Positions 53,347-62,350 of a stretch of 64,000 bases of DNA are shown in pieces. Made by a program: the position numbers and the translations under genes. Source of the stretch: Alicyclobacillus kakegawensis NBRC 103104 (GTDB taxonomy: Bacteria > Bacillota > Bacilli > Alicyclobacillales > Alicyclobacillaceae); the NCBI RefSeq assembly GCF_001552655.1, contig NZ_BCRP01000007.1:120486-184485 (forward strand). The letters run 5' to 3'. How positions within the stretch are numbered: the first letter of the stretch is position 1; every line of letters begins with the position of its first letter. The notes under the pieces are model-generated. The model made no database searches and had not been told where the DNA came from. It was given only the letters and a program-made list of their open reading frames with translations.

Positions 53347-54144
53347 TCACCTGAGGGCGGCGACCGAAGAAAACACGTAATCCGGTGGCGGAGTAGCTTC
53401 CTCGCTGCTGTACTGGACGCCGCTTTGCACCCACACGGTGGTCAATCCGGACGCCTGCCCGGCCGCGATATCGGTGCGCAGGTTGTCTCCGACGATGAAC
53501 ACATCGGTGCGCGCAAGAGCGTAGCGGGACAACGCGTAGTCAATGAATCGGGGAGAAGGCTTGCCGATGATGACGGCGTCCGCACCACTGGCCTCGGCAA
53601 CCAGGCGCCCGACGGCCCCGTTGCCGGGATAAAAGCGGCTGCCCACCGGCAACCGCACGTCAGGATTGGTGAGAACAAACCAGCCCAGTTCCATGGCGAG
53701 CAGGGAGAACGCGGCATAATCCAGGTATCCCGCCCGCCGATCCAGCCCGAGCACCAACCCGTCCACCTCGGGCAAGGCGTCTTCCTGCCAACCGCGCAGG
53801 CAGACCCCGGTCAGCCCGACGGCCGCCAACGCCTCCGCCACCCCGGCCTCGCCCAGATAACCGATGCGGCCGCGGCCAACCCGGCGCAGCACATAATCGG
53901 CGCTCGCTTCACTTGAGGTCACCACCTCTTCTGGTCTCGCCGTGATGCCCATGCGGTTGAGCTTCTCCGCGGTTTGCTGCGGCGTGCGGATAGAGTTGTT
54001 GGTCAGAAACACAGGCTGAATCCGGCGTTCGCGCAGGCGCTGAACGAACGCCGCCGCCCCCTCAATCACCTCGTCCCCCCGGTATATCGTCCCGTCCAAG
54101 TCAATCAATGCAGCCCGCCAGGGGCGTGCAAGTAGCGATGCCAC
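53347..54144 (-). CDS. NagD-type HAD-superfamily phosphatase
   Basis: 265 residues from the GTG at 54144, seven bases after GGAGGG; an ATG five codons upstream overlaps the Shine-Dalgarno region. HAD motifs: DLDGTIYRG (nucleophile Asp), TNNS, GKPSP (Lys) and GDNLRTDIAAG. The cap is of the HAD-IIA type, as in NagD and p-nitrophenylphosphatases. The physiological substrate, probably a sugar or nucleotide phosphate, is not predictable. Confidence 0.92.
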   Translation of the reverse strand: MASLLARPWRAALIDLDGTIYRGDEVIEGAAAFVQRLRERRIQPVFLTNNSIRTPQQTAEKLNRMGITARPEEVVTSSEASADYVLRRVGRGRIGYLGEAGVAEALAAVGLTGVCLRGWQEDALPEVDGLVLGLDRRAGYLDYAAFSLLAMELGWFVLTNPDVRLPVGSRFYPGNGAVGRLVAEASGADAVIIGKPSPRFIDYALSRYALARTDVFIVGDNLRTDIAAGQASGLTTVWVQSGVQYSSEEATPPPDYVFSSVAALR

Positions 54145-54324
54145 GCGCCATCCCTCCATCCTGCTCTCAAACCTACTGTCGGCCCGTTTGCGGGTGTCTC
54201 AGCCACCATGCTACTTTACCTCAGTTTGCACGTGCCTGGCTATGCGCCTGGGAGTTGCTTCGATGGCCGTCAGCGTTTACGGTATAGAGAGATACACTCG
54301 ATCTTCTGGTGAGGAGGGAGTCCG

Positions 54325-55197
54325 TTGCCCGTTCAAGAATCCAGCCCCGTCCCGGTGCGTCTATCGGGGCACGTCTGGCAAGTGCCATTTCCGACTCCCA
54401 CCTTGCCGCCCCTAGATCATACCAATACGTACGTGATTACGGCCGGAGACGACTGCCTGCTGGTGGACCTCGGCACAAGCGAAGGGCGTCATCTCTCGTG
54501 GCTGACGCAATTCCTGCGCGACCTGGGTGTCCAACGCCTGCGGATCATCGCCACCCACTACCATGTTGATCACACCGCGGGCTTACCCCGGCTGGCGACC
54601 CAGTGGCAGGTTCCCATCCACCTTCATCCGTTGGACCATCCGCCTGCCCGACAAGCGCTCGGAGTGACCCCGGAATTGCTGCAGCCTGCGCCAGCGCATG
54701 TCCAACTGGCGGATCTGCCTGTCATCATTCGCCATCAGCCCGGTCACACACACGGTCACCTGCATATCGAGGTCCCGGCGGACGGAGTGATCTTGGTCGG
54801 GGACCATCTGTCCGGCGCGGGGACGGTATGGATTGGACCGCCGGACGGGCACATGGACGATTACTTGACAGCGCTCACAGCCATCGCGCAAAGCGGATGC
54901 CCCGTCGCCGGCCCTGGGCACGGACCGCCGCTAAACGCGCGCGCAGCCGCCCTGCAGACGAAAGAACGGCGGCTCCGGCGCGAGGCGGAGATTCTCTCGT
55001 TGATCTCCCAAAGGCCGCTCAGCATCCGGGAATTGCGGCAACGGATATACGGCGATTCGCTGCCTTCCGGCGTCGAGGGGGTCGCGCGCAGAACGCTGCA
55101 GGCGCACGTAGAACGGCTGCTGGATGCGGGGCAAGTACAAGCCGCGTGGAAGGACGGGCGCTTCCTGTATAGCGCGGAACCCTCAGCCAATGGCTGA
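54325..55197 (+). CDS. Metallo-beta-lactamase-fold hydrolase (LACTB2-like)
   Basis: 290 residues, start TTG at 54325 after GGAGGGAG. The dinuclear metal site is clear: THYHVDH (about 87-93), the later histidine in QPGHTHGH, the Asp in LVGDHL and GPGHGP. A C-terminal winged-helix-like region (about 215-285, SIRELRQRIYGDS...LQAHVERLL) matches LACTB2-type proteins that act on RNA or thioesters. The substrate is unknown. Confidence 0.88.
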   Translation: MPVQESSPVPVRLSGHVWQVPFPTPTLPPLDHTNTYVITAGDDCLLVDLGTSEGRHLSWLTQFLRDLGVQRLRIIATHYHVDHTAGLPRLATQWQVPIHLHPLDHPPARQALGVTPELLQPAPAHVQLADLPVIIRHQPGHTHGHLHIEVPADGVILVGDHLSGAGTVWIGPPDGHMDDYLTALTAIAQSGCPVAGPGHGPPLNARAAALQTKERRLRREAEILSLISQRPLSIRELRQRIYGDSLPSGVEGVARRTLQAHVERLLDAGQVQAAWKDGRFLYSAEPSANG

Positions 55198-55287
55198 AGC
55201 CGGGTCACCGTTTTCCTGGTGAAGGCGTTTGCCAACTTGACCACGGAGTGGGTGGATCGAGCGCGATGAAGGGGGAGGAGAAGCTGG

Positions 55288-55974
55288 ATGCTGGGAGATG
55301 CTTGTTGGGCCTATTGGAGGGACCTCGTCCGCTTGCTGGGACGGCCCCGCTCCGTGCTCGACCACCTGTCGCAGCCATTGGCGACCGCCATCCTCCGCTG
55401 CCGGTGGGCCACCGCGTGGTCCGTCATTGTGGCCGCCCTCGCCAGCTGGACTATCCATCCAGACTGGCCCACCCAAGCCGCTAGGCTGGTCAGCGGGCGC
55501 CCCGTGCATCCAGCCCTCGCCAACTTCGGCTTTGTCTTGGCGGTCCTGGTCTCCATCCCCATTGTGTACAGTGGCCTGCGTCTGTACACACTCATTCACC
55601 ACGTCGTGGCCGTCAACGTGTGCCGGACTGCCGGCATCCGGTTGAAACTTCTGAATCTCGAGACCAAACTGCTCCCTCTGACAGTCTTGTTTGCCATCGG
55701 CTGGGTAGGCACGGCATGGCAGCCGTGGCTGGGCCGGGTGTGGCTCGCGGCCGTTTCTGTGCTGGCCCTGTGGCTGCTGGGAGAGGGGCATAACGCCATC
55801 TTCGTGCGGCGCCGGCGCAAACGCCTGGGGCGCCTGGGAGGGATTGGGCTGTGGTTGACGGCGAAGTTGTTGACGTTGTTCATACTCGCCGTCGGCGCCG
55901 CTGCCATCGCCGTCGCCATCTCGGTCATCAGCTTCTTAGTGCTGCTCCTCTTGCGCCCCGGCCACACCCGTTAA
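55288..55974 (+). CDS. Multi-pass membrane protein, unknown
   Basis: 228 residues with five predicted hydrophobic helices and a basic loop (FVRRRRKRLGRLGG). The start is ATG after GGAGG, nine bases away. An amphipathic N-terminus (LVRLLGRPRSVLDHLSQP) precedes the helices, a layout reminiscent of Yip1-domain proteins, but I cannot assign it. Its 3' end overlaps the convergent dapF by 39 bases. Confidence 0.75.
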   Translation: MLGDACWAYWRDLVRLLGRPRSVLDHLSQPLATAILRCRWATAWSVIVAALASWTIHPDWPTQAARLVSGRPVHPALANFGFVLAVLVSIPIVYSGLRLYTLIHHVVAVNVCRTAGIRLKLLNLETKLLPLTVLFAIGWVGTAWQPWLGRVWLAAVSVLALWLLGEGHNAIFVRRRRKRLGRLGGIGLWLTAKLLTLFILAVGAAAIAVAISVISFLVLLLLRPGHTR

Positions 55975-56856
55975 GCCCGCCGCTGACGCTGCCGGAACCG
56001 CGCCCTCGCGCCTCGGCCAAACAAAGTCCCCCGACATCACCTCAACCGCCTCGCCGGTCATCCATACCCGGCCTTCATCGTCCACCTGGATCTCCAAATC
56101 TCCGCCCTCCAGGTGCACGAGCACGCGCGGGCGCAACCAGCCTTCACGCACTCCGGCGGCGACGCTGGCACAAGCTCCCGTACCGCACGCCAGGGTGATG
56201 CCGGAACCGCGCTCCCAAACCCGAAAATCCAGTTCCCTGTCGCCCCGCGGGGTGACAAATTCCACGTTGACCCGGTGTGCGAAGTCCGGGTGGCGCTCGA
56301 TGTGGGGCCCCACCTCCGCCAGCGGCACTGCCGCCGCCTGCGCAGAACGGATGACAAAGTGCGGGTTGCCCATCGACACCAGCGTCCCGGTGAACGTTCC
56401 GGCCGGCGTCGCCACCGACGCGCAGGACGGCTGCGCCGCCTCCACAGGGCCGCGAAACCCCACCGCCTCAGCCCCAAACCGCGGTCGCCCCATGTCTATC
56501 GTTACGCGCTCCACTCGTCCCCCGCGAACCCAGACGCGGGCATTGACCACGCCTGTCTTCACTTCTATCGGGAATTCCTCGGCCTTCGTGTACCCGTATT
56601 CGTACGCGTATTTGGCCACGCATCGCAAGCCGTTGCCACACGTCTCGGACTCCGATCCGTCCGCGTTCCACATCCGCATCCGCACCGCTGCACGCTCAGA
56701 CGGGCCGATGAGAATCAATCCGTCCGACCCGATGCCGCGCCGTACATCACTCACCGCACGCGCCAACGCAGGCAGATCGACAGCCGCCAGCGACTCCTGA
56801 AACTCATCTATGTAGATATAATTGTTGCCCAACGCATGCATCTTGGTAAAACGCAT
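55936..56856 (-). CDS. dapF: Diaminopimelate epimerase
   Basis: Converts LL- to meso-diaminopimelate for lysine and peptidoglycan. The 306-residue protein has both catalytic cysteines, Cys73 (ETCGNGLRC) and Cys224 (LACGTGACA). FTKMHALGNNY at the N-terminus and MGNPHFV are conserved. It carries about 25 extra Ala/Gly-rich C-terminal residues after GDFVWPR, exactly the part overlapping the convergent membrane protein gene. The ATG follows AGGGGGCGG. Confidence 0.96.
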   Translation of the reverse strand: MRFTKMHALGNNYIYIDEFQESLAAVDLPALARAVSDVRRGIGSDGLILIGPSERAAVRMRMWNADGSESETCGNGLRCVAKYAYEYGYTKAEEFPIEVKTGVVNARVWVRGGRVERVTIDMGRPRFGAEAVGFRGPVEAAQPSCASVATPAGTFTGTLVSMGNPHFVIRSAQAAAVPLAEVGPHIERHPDFAHRVNVEFVTPRGDRELDFRVWERGSGITLACGTGACASVAAGVREGWLRPRVLVHLEGGDLEIQVDDEGRVWMTGEAVEVMSGDFVWPRREGAVPAASAAGLTGVAGAQEEQH

Positions 56857-56913
56857 CCTCGCCGCCCCCTGCCTACGCTTCCTAATCCGAGTATACCATG
56901 TTTCCCGGCACGC

Positions 56914-57336
56914 CTAAGTGCCATGCGGAACGCGGAACACCGCCTTTCCCTTCACCACCGTGCGGCCGGAAGATACGGCGGCAGACACGTCGCACTCGGC
57001 AATTTCCCAGGCGTCACGGACCTCTACACGTTCAATCCGTCCCTGACACGTCACCACATCCCCCGGACGCACCACGTCCGTAAAGCGAACCGAAAACCGC
57101 AGCAAGTCGCCGGCTTCGCCGATAGTCTGTGTCAGCATTTCGCCGACAAAGGCCATGGTCAACATCCCGTGGGCAATGACACCGCCCAGGCCCGCTGCCC
57201 GGGCGAACTCGTCGACGGTGTGTATCGGGTTGAAATCGCCGGAAGCGCCCGCGTATTGGACAAGTTGCGTCCGGGTCACTGGCGGCATGCTCACAGGCCC
57301 TATCGTCTCACCACGCGCAAACCTCGTCCCCATCAT
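56914..57336 (-). CDS. MaoC-like (R)-hydroxyacyl dehydratase, catalytic half
   Basis: 140 residues, hot-dog fold. The hydratase-2 motif YAGASGDFNPIHT holds the catalytic Asp and His, followed by VIAHGMLTMAF. The start is the first of two adjacent ATGs after GGAGGAGG; the second (57333) has better spacing. It follows the other MaoC gene by 8 bases. Paired small MaoC proteins form heterodimeric dehydratases such as HadAB or ChsH1-ChsH2. Confidence 0.92.
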   Translation of the reverse strand: MMGTRFARGETIGPVSMPPVTRTQLVQYAGASGDFNPIHTVDEFARAAGLGGVIAHGMLTMAFVGEMLTQTIGEAGDLLRFSVRFTDVVRPGDVVTCQGRIERVEVRDAWEIAECDVSAAVSSGRTVVKGKAVFRVPHGT

Positions 57337-57344
57337 GCCTCCTC

Positions 57345-57788
57345 CTATCCCCTGCGAATCACGGTGGAACGGGAACGCTCCAGGAGTTCTCCGTCGTCGC
57401 CCAAGACCCGATAGGTAAACACGACCAACGTCATCGGCCCCGAACGGCCCTGCTTCTCAACGACATCGGACAATTCCATGGAACAATAGACCGTGTCTCC
57501 GGCCAGAATCGGACGGAAATACTCGTACGCCTGCTCACCGTGCAACAAGCCGTCACGGGGAAAGTCAAGCCCGGGTATCGATCCGTAGTCAAAGGTGCGA
57601 CTGAACGTCGGCGGTGCCAACAAGCGGCCGTAGCGGCTGCGCTGAGCGTACTCCTCGTCGAGATACAGAGGATTGTTCGATCCGATAGCGCGAGCAAACT
57701 TGCGTATGGCCCGTTTCTCCACCTCGTTTTTCACCGGATCCGATGATTTTCCAAGAAACGGACGCAATCTGTCGGCCAACACGTCCAT
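57345..57788 (-). CDS. MaoC N-terminal-type dehydratase subunit
   Basis: 147 residues similar to the N-terminal (FAS1-type) MaoC dehydratase domain: VEKRAIRKFARAIGSNNPLY, LAPPTFSRTFDYG and HGEQAYEYFRPILAGDTV. It lacks a clear DxNxxH hydratase motif, so it is probably the structural partner of the next gene, as HadA is to HadB. The ATG follows GGGGGGAG. Confidence 0.9.
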   Translation of the reverse strand: MDVLADRLRPFLGKSSDPVKNEVEKRAIRKFARAIGSNNPLYLDEEYAQRSRYGRLLAPPTFSRTFDYGSIPGLDFPRDGLLHGEQAYEYFRPILAGDTVYCSMELSDVVEKQGRSGPMTLVVFTYRVLGDDGELLERSRSTVIRRG

Positions 57789-57816
57789 CTCCCCCCGTCA
57801 TCCCCACCGTGCGCGC

Positions 57817-58581
57817 TCATCCCTGCGGGCGCGCGCCGTTGATATAAATCACCTGACCTGAGACGTAGCTCGCCTCGTCGCTGACCAAGAACGCCACCAC
57901 ATTCGCCACGTCCTCCGGCTTACCCGCCCGGCGCAGCGGAATCCGCTCGATGGCGGCCCGCTCAAACTCCTCAAAGCTCATGCCGACGCGCTCCGCCGTC
58001 GCCCGGGTCATATCGGTCACAATAAACCCCGGCGCCACGGCATTGACGTTGATGTTAAACGGCCCCAGTTCTATGGCCAAAGTGCGCGTAAACCCCTGCA
58101 GACCCGCTTTCGCGGTCGCGTAGTTGGCCTGGCCCCGATTGCCGAGGGCTGAGGTGCTGCTCGTGTTGACAATCTTGCCGTAGCGTTGTTCAACCATGTA
58201 GCGCTGGGCGACGCGGCTGCACAGGAACGCGCCTTTGAGATGGACACTCATGACCGTATCCCAGTCCTCTTCGCTCATCCGAAACAACAGATTGTCACGA
58301 ATGACGCCGGCGTTGTTGACGAGAATGTCGAGCCGGCCCCAACAATCCACGACCGCCTGCATCGCGGCTTCCACCTGCTGTGCGACGCTGACGTCGCAAG
58401 CGGCCGCCAGCGCTTGCCCGCCCGCCGCTGAAATGGCGTTCACCGTGTCTCGGCAGGCTTCTTCGCTCAGGTCGAACACTGCCACCTTCGCGCCGTCCGC
58501 CGCCAGGCGCTTCGCCGTGGCCGCGCCGATGCCACGGGCCGCGCCTGTCACCACCGCCACCCTGTCCTGTAGACGTCCCAT
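57817..58581 (-). CDS. Short-chain dehydrogenase, FabG/3-hydroxyacyl-CoA dehydrogenase-like
   Basis: 254 residues, classical SDR: TGAARGIGAATA, NNAGVIRDNLLFRMSEEDWD (the FabG-like NNAG-ITRD pattern), YATAK active site and a C-terminal VSGQVIYINGARPQG. It lies first in an operon with the two MaoC genes, suggesting successive 3-ketoacyl reduction and dehydration, or the reverse in catabolism. A strong promoter lies about 70 bases upstream. Confidence 0.92.
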   Translation of the reverse strand: MGRLQDRVAVVTGAARGIGAATAKRLAADGAKVAVFDLSEEACRDTVNAISAAGGQALAAACDVSVAQQVEAAMQAVVDCWGRLDILVNNAGVIRDNLLFRMSEEDWDTVMSVHLKGAFLCSRVAQRYMVEQRYGKIVNTSSTSALGNRGQANYATAKAGLQGFTRTLAIELGPFNINVNAVAPGFIVTDMTRATAERVGMSFEEFERAAIERIPLRRAGKPEDVANVVAFLVSDEASYVSGQVIYINGARPQG

Positions 58582-58651
58582 ACGCTCTCCTCCTCAACCT
58601 GGACTCTATTACATATATGAAACAATATTCCAAATCATGCGTTACGAATAG

Positions 58652-58681
58652 ATAGTAGCGCACTGCTGAAAACGATGTCAA
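58652..58681 (-). promoter_or_regulatory. Sigma-A promoter of the SDR-MaoC-MaoC operon
   Basis: Perfect TTGACA (58681-58676), 18 bases, TACTAT (58657-58652) on the minus strand. Confidence 0.75.
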
Positions 58682-58762
58682 CTCGCGCCTGGCGATCCCG
58701 CCCGTGATTCGGTACGATAGCTGGGTAACGTCCTTGCGCCAGCAGAAATGGAGTCGATGTCC

Positions 58763-59602
58763 ATGCCAGAAGCAACACTACTCTATGGAAAACCTGTCGT
58801 AGAACAGATTCACGCCCAAATCCGACAACGCGTGGCGGCCTTGAACGCTCGCGGTGTCACCCCGTGCCTGGCCACTGTTCTGGTCGGCGATGATCCAGCT
58901 TCGGCGACCTATGTACGCATGAAAGGGCGCGCCTGCAAGCGGCTAGGTCTGCGTTCCGTCCCCATCCACTTGCCGGCCGCCACGAGCAGCCAAGCCCTCA
59001 TCGACACCATCCAGCGCCTGAACGACGATCCGCAGGTTCACGGTATCCTGCTGCAGCATCCGGTGCCCACCAGCATCGATGAACGCTTAGCGTTTGACGC
59101 CATTCGATTGGACAAAGACGTGGACGGGGTGACTAGCGCCGGTTTCGGGCTCACCGCCTTTGACCAACCGGCCCACCGCGCCTGCACGCCACAGGCTATC
59201 CTGCATATCCTGGACTTCTATGAAGTCCCGTTGACGGGGCGGCACGCCGTCGTCTTGGGCCGCAGCGCCATTCTGGGCAAGCCCATCGCGGCTATGTTGC
59301 TCAACCGCGACTGCACGGTCACCATCTGCCACTCGCGAAGCCAGGATGTCCCGGCCCTCGTTCGGCAGGCCGACGTGGTCATTGCCGCGGTAGGCCGACC
59401 GCGATTCCTGCAAGGTGACTGGCTGAAGCCGGGCGCTGTCGTCATTGACGCCGGCTACAACGAAGGGAACGTAGGGGACGCCGATTTTGCATCCTGTTCT
59501 CAGGTTGCCGGAGCCATCACGCCAGTCCCGGGTGGCGTAGGACCCGTCACCATCGCCACTTTGCTGCTGCACACAGTCAATGCAGCCGAGCGGCAAGCCT
59601 GA
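58763..59602 (+). CDS. folD: Methylenetetrahydrofolate dehydrogenase / cyclohydrolase
   Basis: Interconverts one-carbon folates. 279 residues from the ATG at 58763, which has GGAG nine bases upstream; two in-frame ATGs precede it without a site. The catalytic Tyr50 and Lys54 (YVRMK) fall at the same numbers as in E. coli FolD. LLQHPVP, DKDVDGVT, LGRSAILGKP and PVPGGVGPVTIATLL complete the family pattern. Confidence 0.96.
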   Translation: MPEATLLYGKPVVEQIHAQIRQRVAALNARGVTPCLATVLVGDDPASATYVRMKGRACKRLGLRSVPIHLPAATSSQALIDTIQRLNDDPQVHGILLQHPVPTSIDERLAFDAIRLDKDVDGVTSAGFGLTAFDQPAHRACTPQAILHILDFYEVPLTGRHAVVLGRSAILGKPIAAMLLNRDCTVTICHSRSQDVPALVRQADVVIAAVGRPRFLQGDWLKPGAVVIDAGYNEGNVGDADFASCSQVAGAITPVPGGVGPVTIATLLLHTVNAAERQA

Positions 59603-60002
59603 TCAAGCGACAGAACGACAGGCTCAGCACATGCCGTAGTACGCTGGCACTTTGGTATGACAACCGCTGACCGCTTATGGAAGCCGCTTGTGGATGCCGA
59701 GCAGGATTCCGGCTTTGCGGCTTCCACCAAAGACATCGGAAGATCGAGCGGGCCCTCCGGGCGCTCTTCTGCTCCCGGCTGGTGGCGATGGTCGCGTCGT
59801 ATTTCCGCCGTGGCCGCGTGGCCCCATCGTCCCCGTACGGCCCCTCGAAACCGTGCGCATGCACCTGGTCGGCGCTGGTCAATCCTCCTTCATGCAGACA
59901 CTTTCTCGATACCCCCGCCTTCACTTTATCGCCGCCACCCATGCGGCTAGGACACCTGGATCTTTGTCACTTTGCCTCCCCGAGTTTTTTGTCCAGCAGA
60001 GC
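59603..60002. other. Gene-free stretch between folD and tRNA-Leu
   Basis: About 400 bases without a convincing gene, ribosome binding site or RNA fold. Several overlapping open frames exist but have no family resemblance. Confidence 0.5.
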
Positions 60003-60031
60003 TTGCATCAAGAGTAAAGGCCTGATATAAT
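60003..60031 (+). promoter_or_regulatory. Promoter of tRNA-Leu
   Basis: TTGCAT (60003-60008), 17 bases, perfect TATAAT (60026-60031). Confidence 0.75.
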
Positions 60032-60081
60032 CCTACTTGTCGCCGGTTGAACCAGACGGCGCTGAACACAACTCGATACAC

Positions 60082-60168
60082 GCGGTCGTGGCGGAATTGG
60101 CAGACGCGCAAGATTCAGGTTCTTGTGGGCGCAAGCTCGTGGAGGTTCAAGTCCTCTCGACCGCACCA
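60082..60168 (+). tRNA. tRNA-Leu (anticodon CAG)
   Basis: An 87-base tRNA with long variable arm, acceptor GCGGTCG/CGACCGC, anticodon stem-loop CAAGA-TTCAGGT-TCTTG, T-loop GTTCAAGTC and encoded CCA. Confidence 0.97.
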
Positions 60169-60175
60169 GAAGTAA

Positions 60176-60200
60176 GGCTGCGCGAATCCGCGCAGCCTTT
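60176..60200 (+). terminator. Terminator of tRNA-Leu
   Basis: GGCTGCGCG/CGCGCAGCC stem, 4-base loop, followed by TTTGTTG. Confidence 0.8.
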
Positions 60201-60452
60201 GTTGCGCGCCCGGCATCCGCGAGGCAAAAGCACACATTGTCCACCGCGAAGCCCCTTAGGCTCAACCTCTCTCGGCTTCATCGCCATCTTCCGGGCAAGC
60301 CCCTCGCGGGGTATTCTGCAGGCGCCGCTCGTTGTGCGGACGCATCCAGTCCATCATGGGTCTTTGTTTCGTGTTTGGCTCGTGCCTATGGGTTCACCGG
60401 GATCTGGCGGACCGTTGAGCAGAGCCTACAGAGACCGTTCACTGCTGCTTAG

Positions 60453-60549
60453 GAAGCACTGGAAGAGCTTCCTTTGATGCAAAGCGGCATTGACCATAAG
60501 CCTGTCCCGCAAAGGTACATGTTATGAAGATGCCGCGTTTCACTCCTCT
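60453..60549 (+). pseudogene. IS3-family transposase remnant
   Basis: In one frame EALEELPLMQSGI, then after a frameshift LSRKGTCYEDAAFHSS. The second piece matches the conserved SMSRKGNCYDNAxxESF box of IS3-family integrase-type transposases, and the first the preceding ALLEELGI-like stretch. No further transposase sequence, inverted repeat or target duplication was found. Confidence 0.5.
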
Positions 60550-60678
60550 TGTCCTTTCCCTTTCATCTCAACTGGGATGGATATACTGCGTCAGTTCCGC
60601 GTTCACGCAAAGAACCGATTTGCGGGGTCCGAATTCGCGATTCACGTGAAATCGATATCATCAATTCCCGTTAAGTAA

Positions 60679-61536
60679 TTATCTTGACTTCACTTGATTA
60701 ATATAATTTATGGTTTCGTATTTCCCTAGTGCTCCGTGTCCCCCCAATGCCGGAAGGACCGGAGGTCCCGGCTGCTTGTCATAATATAAGTCTACGATGA
60801 CTTTATTTACAATACACCCTTCTTCCATAAACTGCAGATCCGAGAGAAAAGGAATTACATGGTTTGTCATATCATATTCACATGCTGCGTTCTGCAAATA
60901 GTAAATTTTAGGAACATATTTTATGTGATTATAGAATTTTATAACATTTATGCGCTCCGGAAAGACCTTCATAACCTCCTGGATAGACAAACTTGGATAA
61001 GAAAGGTTGAAAACATTTTGAACAGGCACTTCAAGCCATTTCGTCAAACACGTTTGGGGACAATTCACCAGGGCAGTTGAGTCTCTGATATAACCGGCTA
61101 ATATGAGAGACATGAACCCACCACCGGAAGACCCGTAAAATAGCACATTCCGCTGGCTGACCCCTATTTTCCCTATTAGTTTTGAAAGAATCGTTGCAAT
61201 ATCCTCGAGATAAAATCTGTCCCAAGTTCCTTGCCCCCACCCCAAAGGGATATCCCCTAAATACAATGTTGGATCATTATAGTAGATCATGGAATCCTCG
61301 AAATCATAAATCCATGAGTGTCTCTGAAAAAACGGCAGACTCACCTGAGTCACCATAGCACCAGACCCAAATACAAGTAAATTAGAGGCATTGGCATTAA
61401 TTTTTATTAGGAATTCAAATTTCACCCCATTCCAATCGACTGTGAGTACAAAAGGGCTCGTAATGGGCAAGTAAAGAGCATCCAATTGATCATAAACAAC
61501 ATTTATTTTCTGATAGTTATTAATAATATTGTCCAT
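60679..61536 (-). CDS. Alpha/beta-hydrolase-like protein, unknown
   Basis: 285 residues, markedly AT-rich compared with the core genes. FYGSSGGGFMSLILAGY contains a GxSxG nucleophile elbow, preceded by a plausible oxyanion strand (LLVFGSGAMV). No signal peptide is present. Similar proteins accompany glycosyltransferases in teichoic-acid and capsule loci. The ATG follows AAGGGG. It is probably acquired DNA. Confidence 0.75.
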   Translation of the reverse strand: MDNIINNYQKINVVYDQLDALYLPITSPFVLTVDWNGVKFEFLIKINANASNLLVFGSGAMVTQVSLPFFQRHSWIYDFEDSMIYYNDPTLYLGDIPLGWGQGTWDRFYLEDIATILSKLIGKIGVSQRNVLFYGSSGGGFMSLILAGYIRDSTALVNCPQTCLTKWLEVPVQNVFNLSYPSLSIQEVMKVFPERINVIKFYNHIKYVPKIYYLQNAACEYDMTNHVIPFLSDLQFMEEGCIVNKVIVDLYYDKQPGPPVLPALGGHGALGKYETINYINQVKSR

Positions 61537-61753
61537 TCTTATTTCCCCTTTTTCGCATTTACTGATTTGAATTCATTGTCATCTCATCTAAATGCCACCC
61601 ATCGTCATTCCGGACTGATTTTCTGTGGCTTCATTCATCACTCCTTTTGTCAGGCAAAATGATTCACAATCAAAATACGAACGTACAAGGAAAAGTGCTT
61701 GGACGAACACTGCAGCCTTGTAACTAATTCTTGGTTCCTTCGGCATGTGCCTT

Positions 61754-62156
61754 TTAGAGGATTAAGTGGGTGTCGAAATCCAAAAATCGACAGGTCTCGT
61801 TCAAGACCGTGGCCCGCATCACCATCGGCAAGGTTACAGAGGTCCAGAAATAGACGAGCATCGCGTCCAGACGAAAAAGGAGAGACATCTCCCCCCGGGT
61901 TGCACTATAGGCATCTGTAACAACGGATTTGCCCCCCTCAAAGAGACTGAACAGGACGTCGTCCGCCATCATGTACCCATTCCGCCAAGTCCAAATCGAC
62001 CTTCAAGAATGCGCCTTCCAGTATGAAACCATATCTCCGCTGAGACAGCAGTACAAGCTGAAAATGGGTCCCATAAATCGACACATTCGTGTTCCCATAG
62101 CACCGCTGGACGAGTGGCTCTAAGATCTTGTTGGCGATCGTATGGCGGAAAAGCAC
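61754..62156 (-). other. Two overlapping reading-frame fragments, possible frameshifted gene
   Basis: The 800 bases between the hydrolase-like gene and the glycosyltransferase contain two minus-strand fragments in different frames (62156-61938 and 61972-61754). Joined at about 61960 they would give one protein running KVDLDLAEW then MMADDVLFSLFEGG. Neither has a good ribosome binding site. I do not recognise it. Nothing else is seen in 61537-62350. Confidence 0.3.
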
Positions 62157-62350
62157 GACTCCGTGCCGGGAAAACTGCAGAACTTAATCATCCGCCAGAC
62201 TGCCAGCACCCACAACCGGGACTGACAAGGAAGCGGGACGGGCGATTTGTTCTCAGAATTGCCATTCGCCTATTCCACATTGGATCAACGAACATAACAT
62301 ACTGGGGATGAAGGGTGCTGAAAAAGCGACACCATGAAGGAGTGGTCTTG

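Noticed and set aside
58600..58650. FadR-like operator downstream of the SDR-MaoC promoter
   Set aside because: The AT-rich stretch (GAAACAATATTC) is not a proper inverted repeat and does not match the TGAATGA-N7-TCATTCA type.
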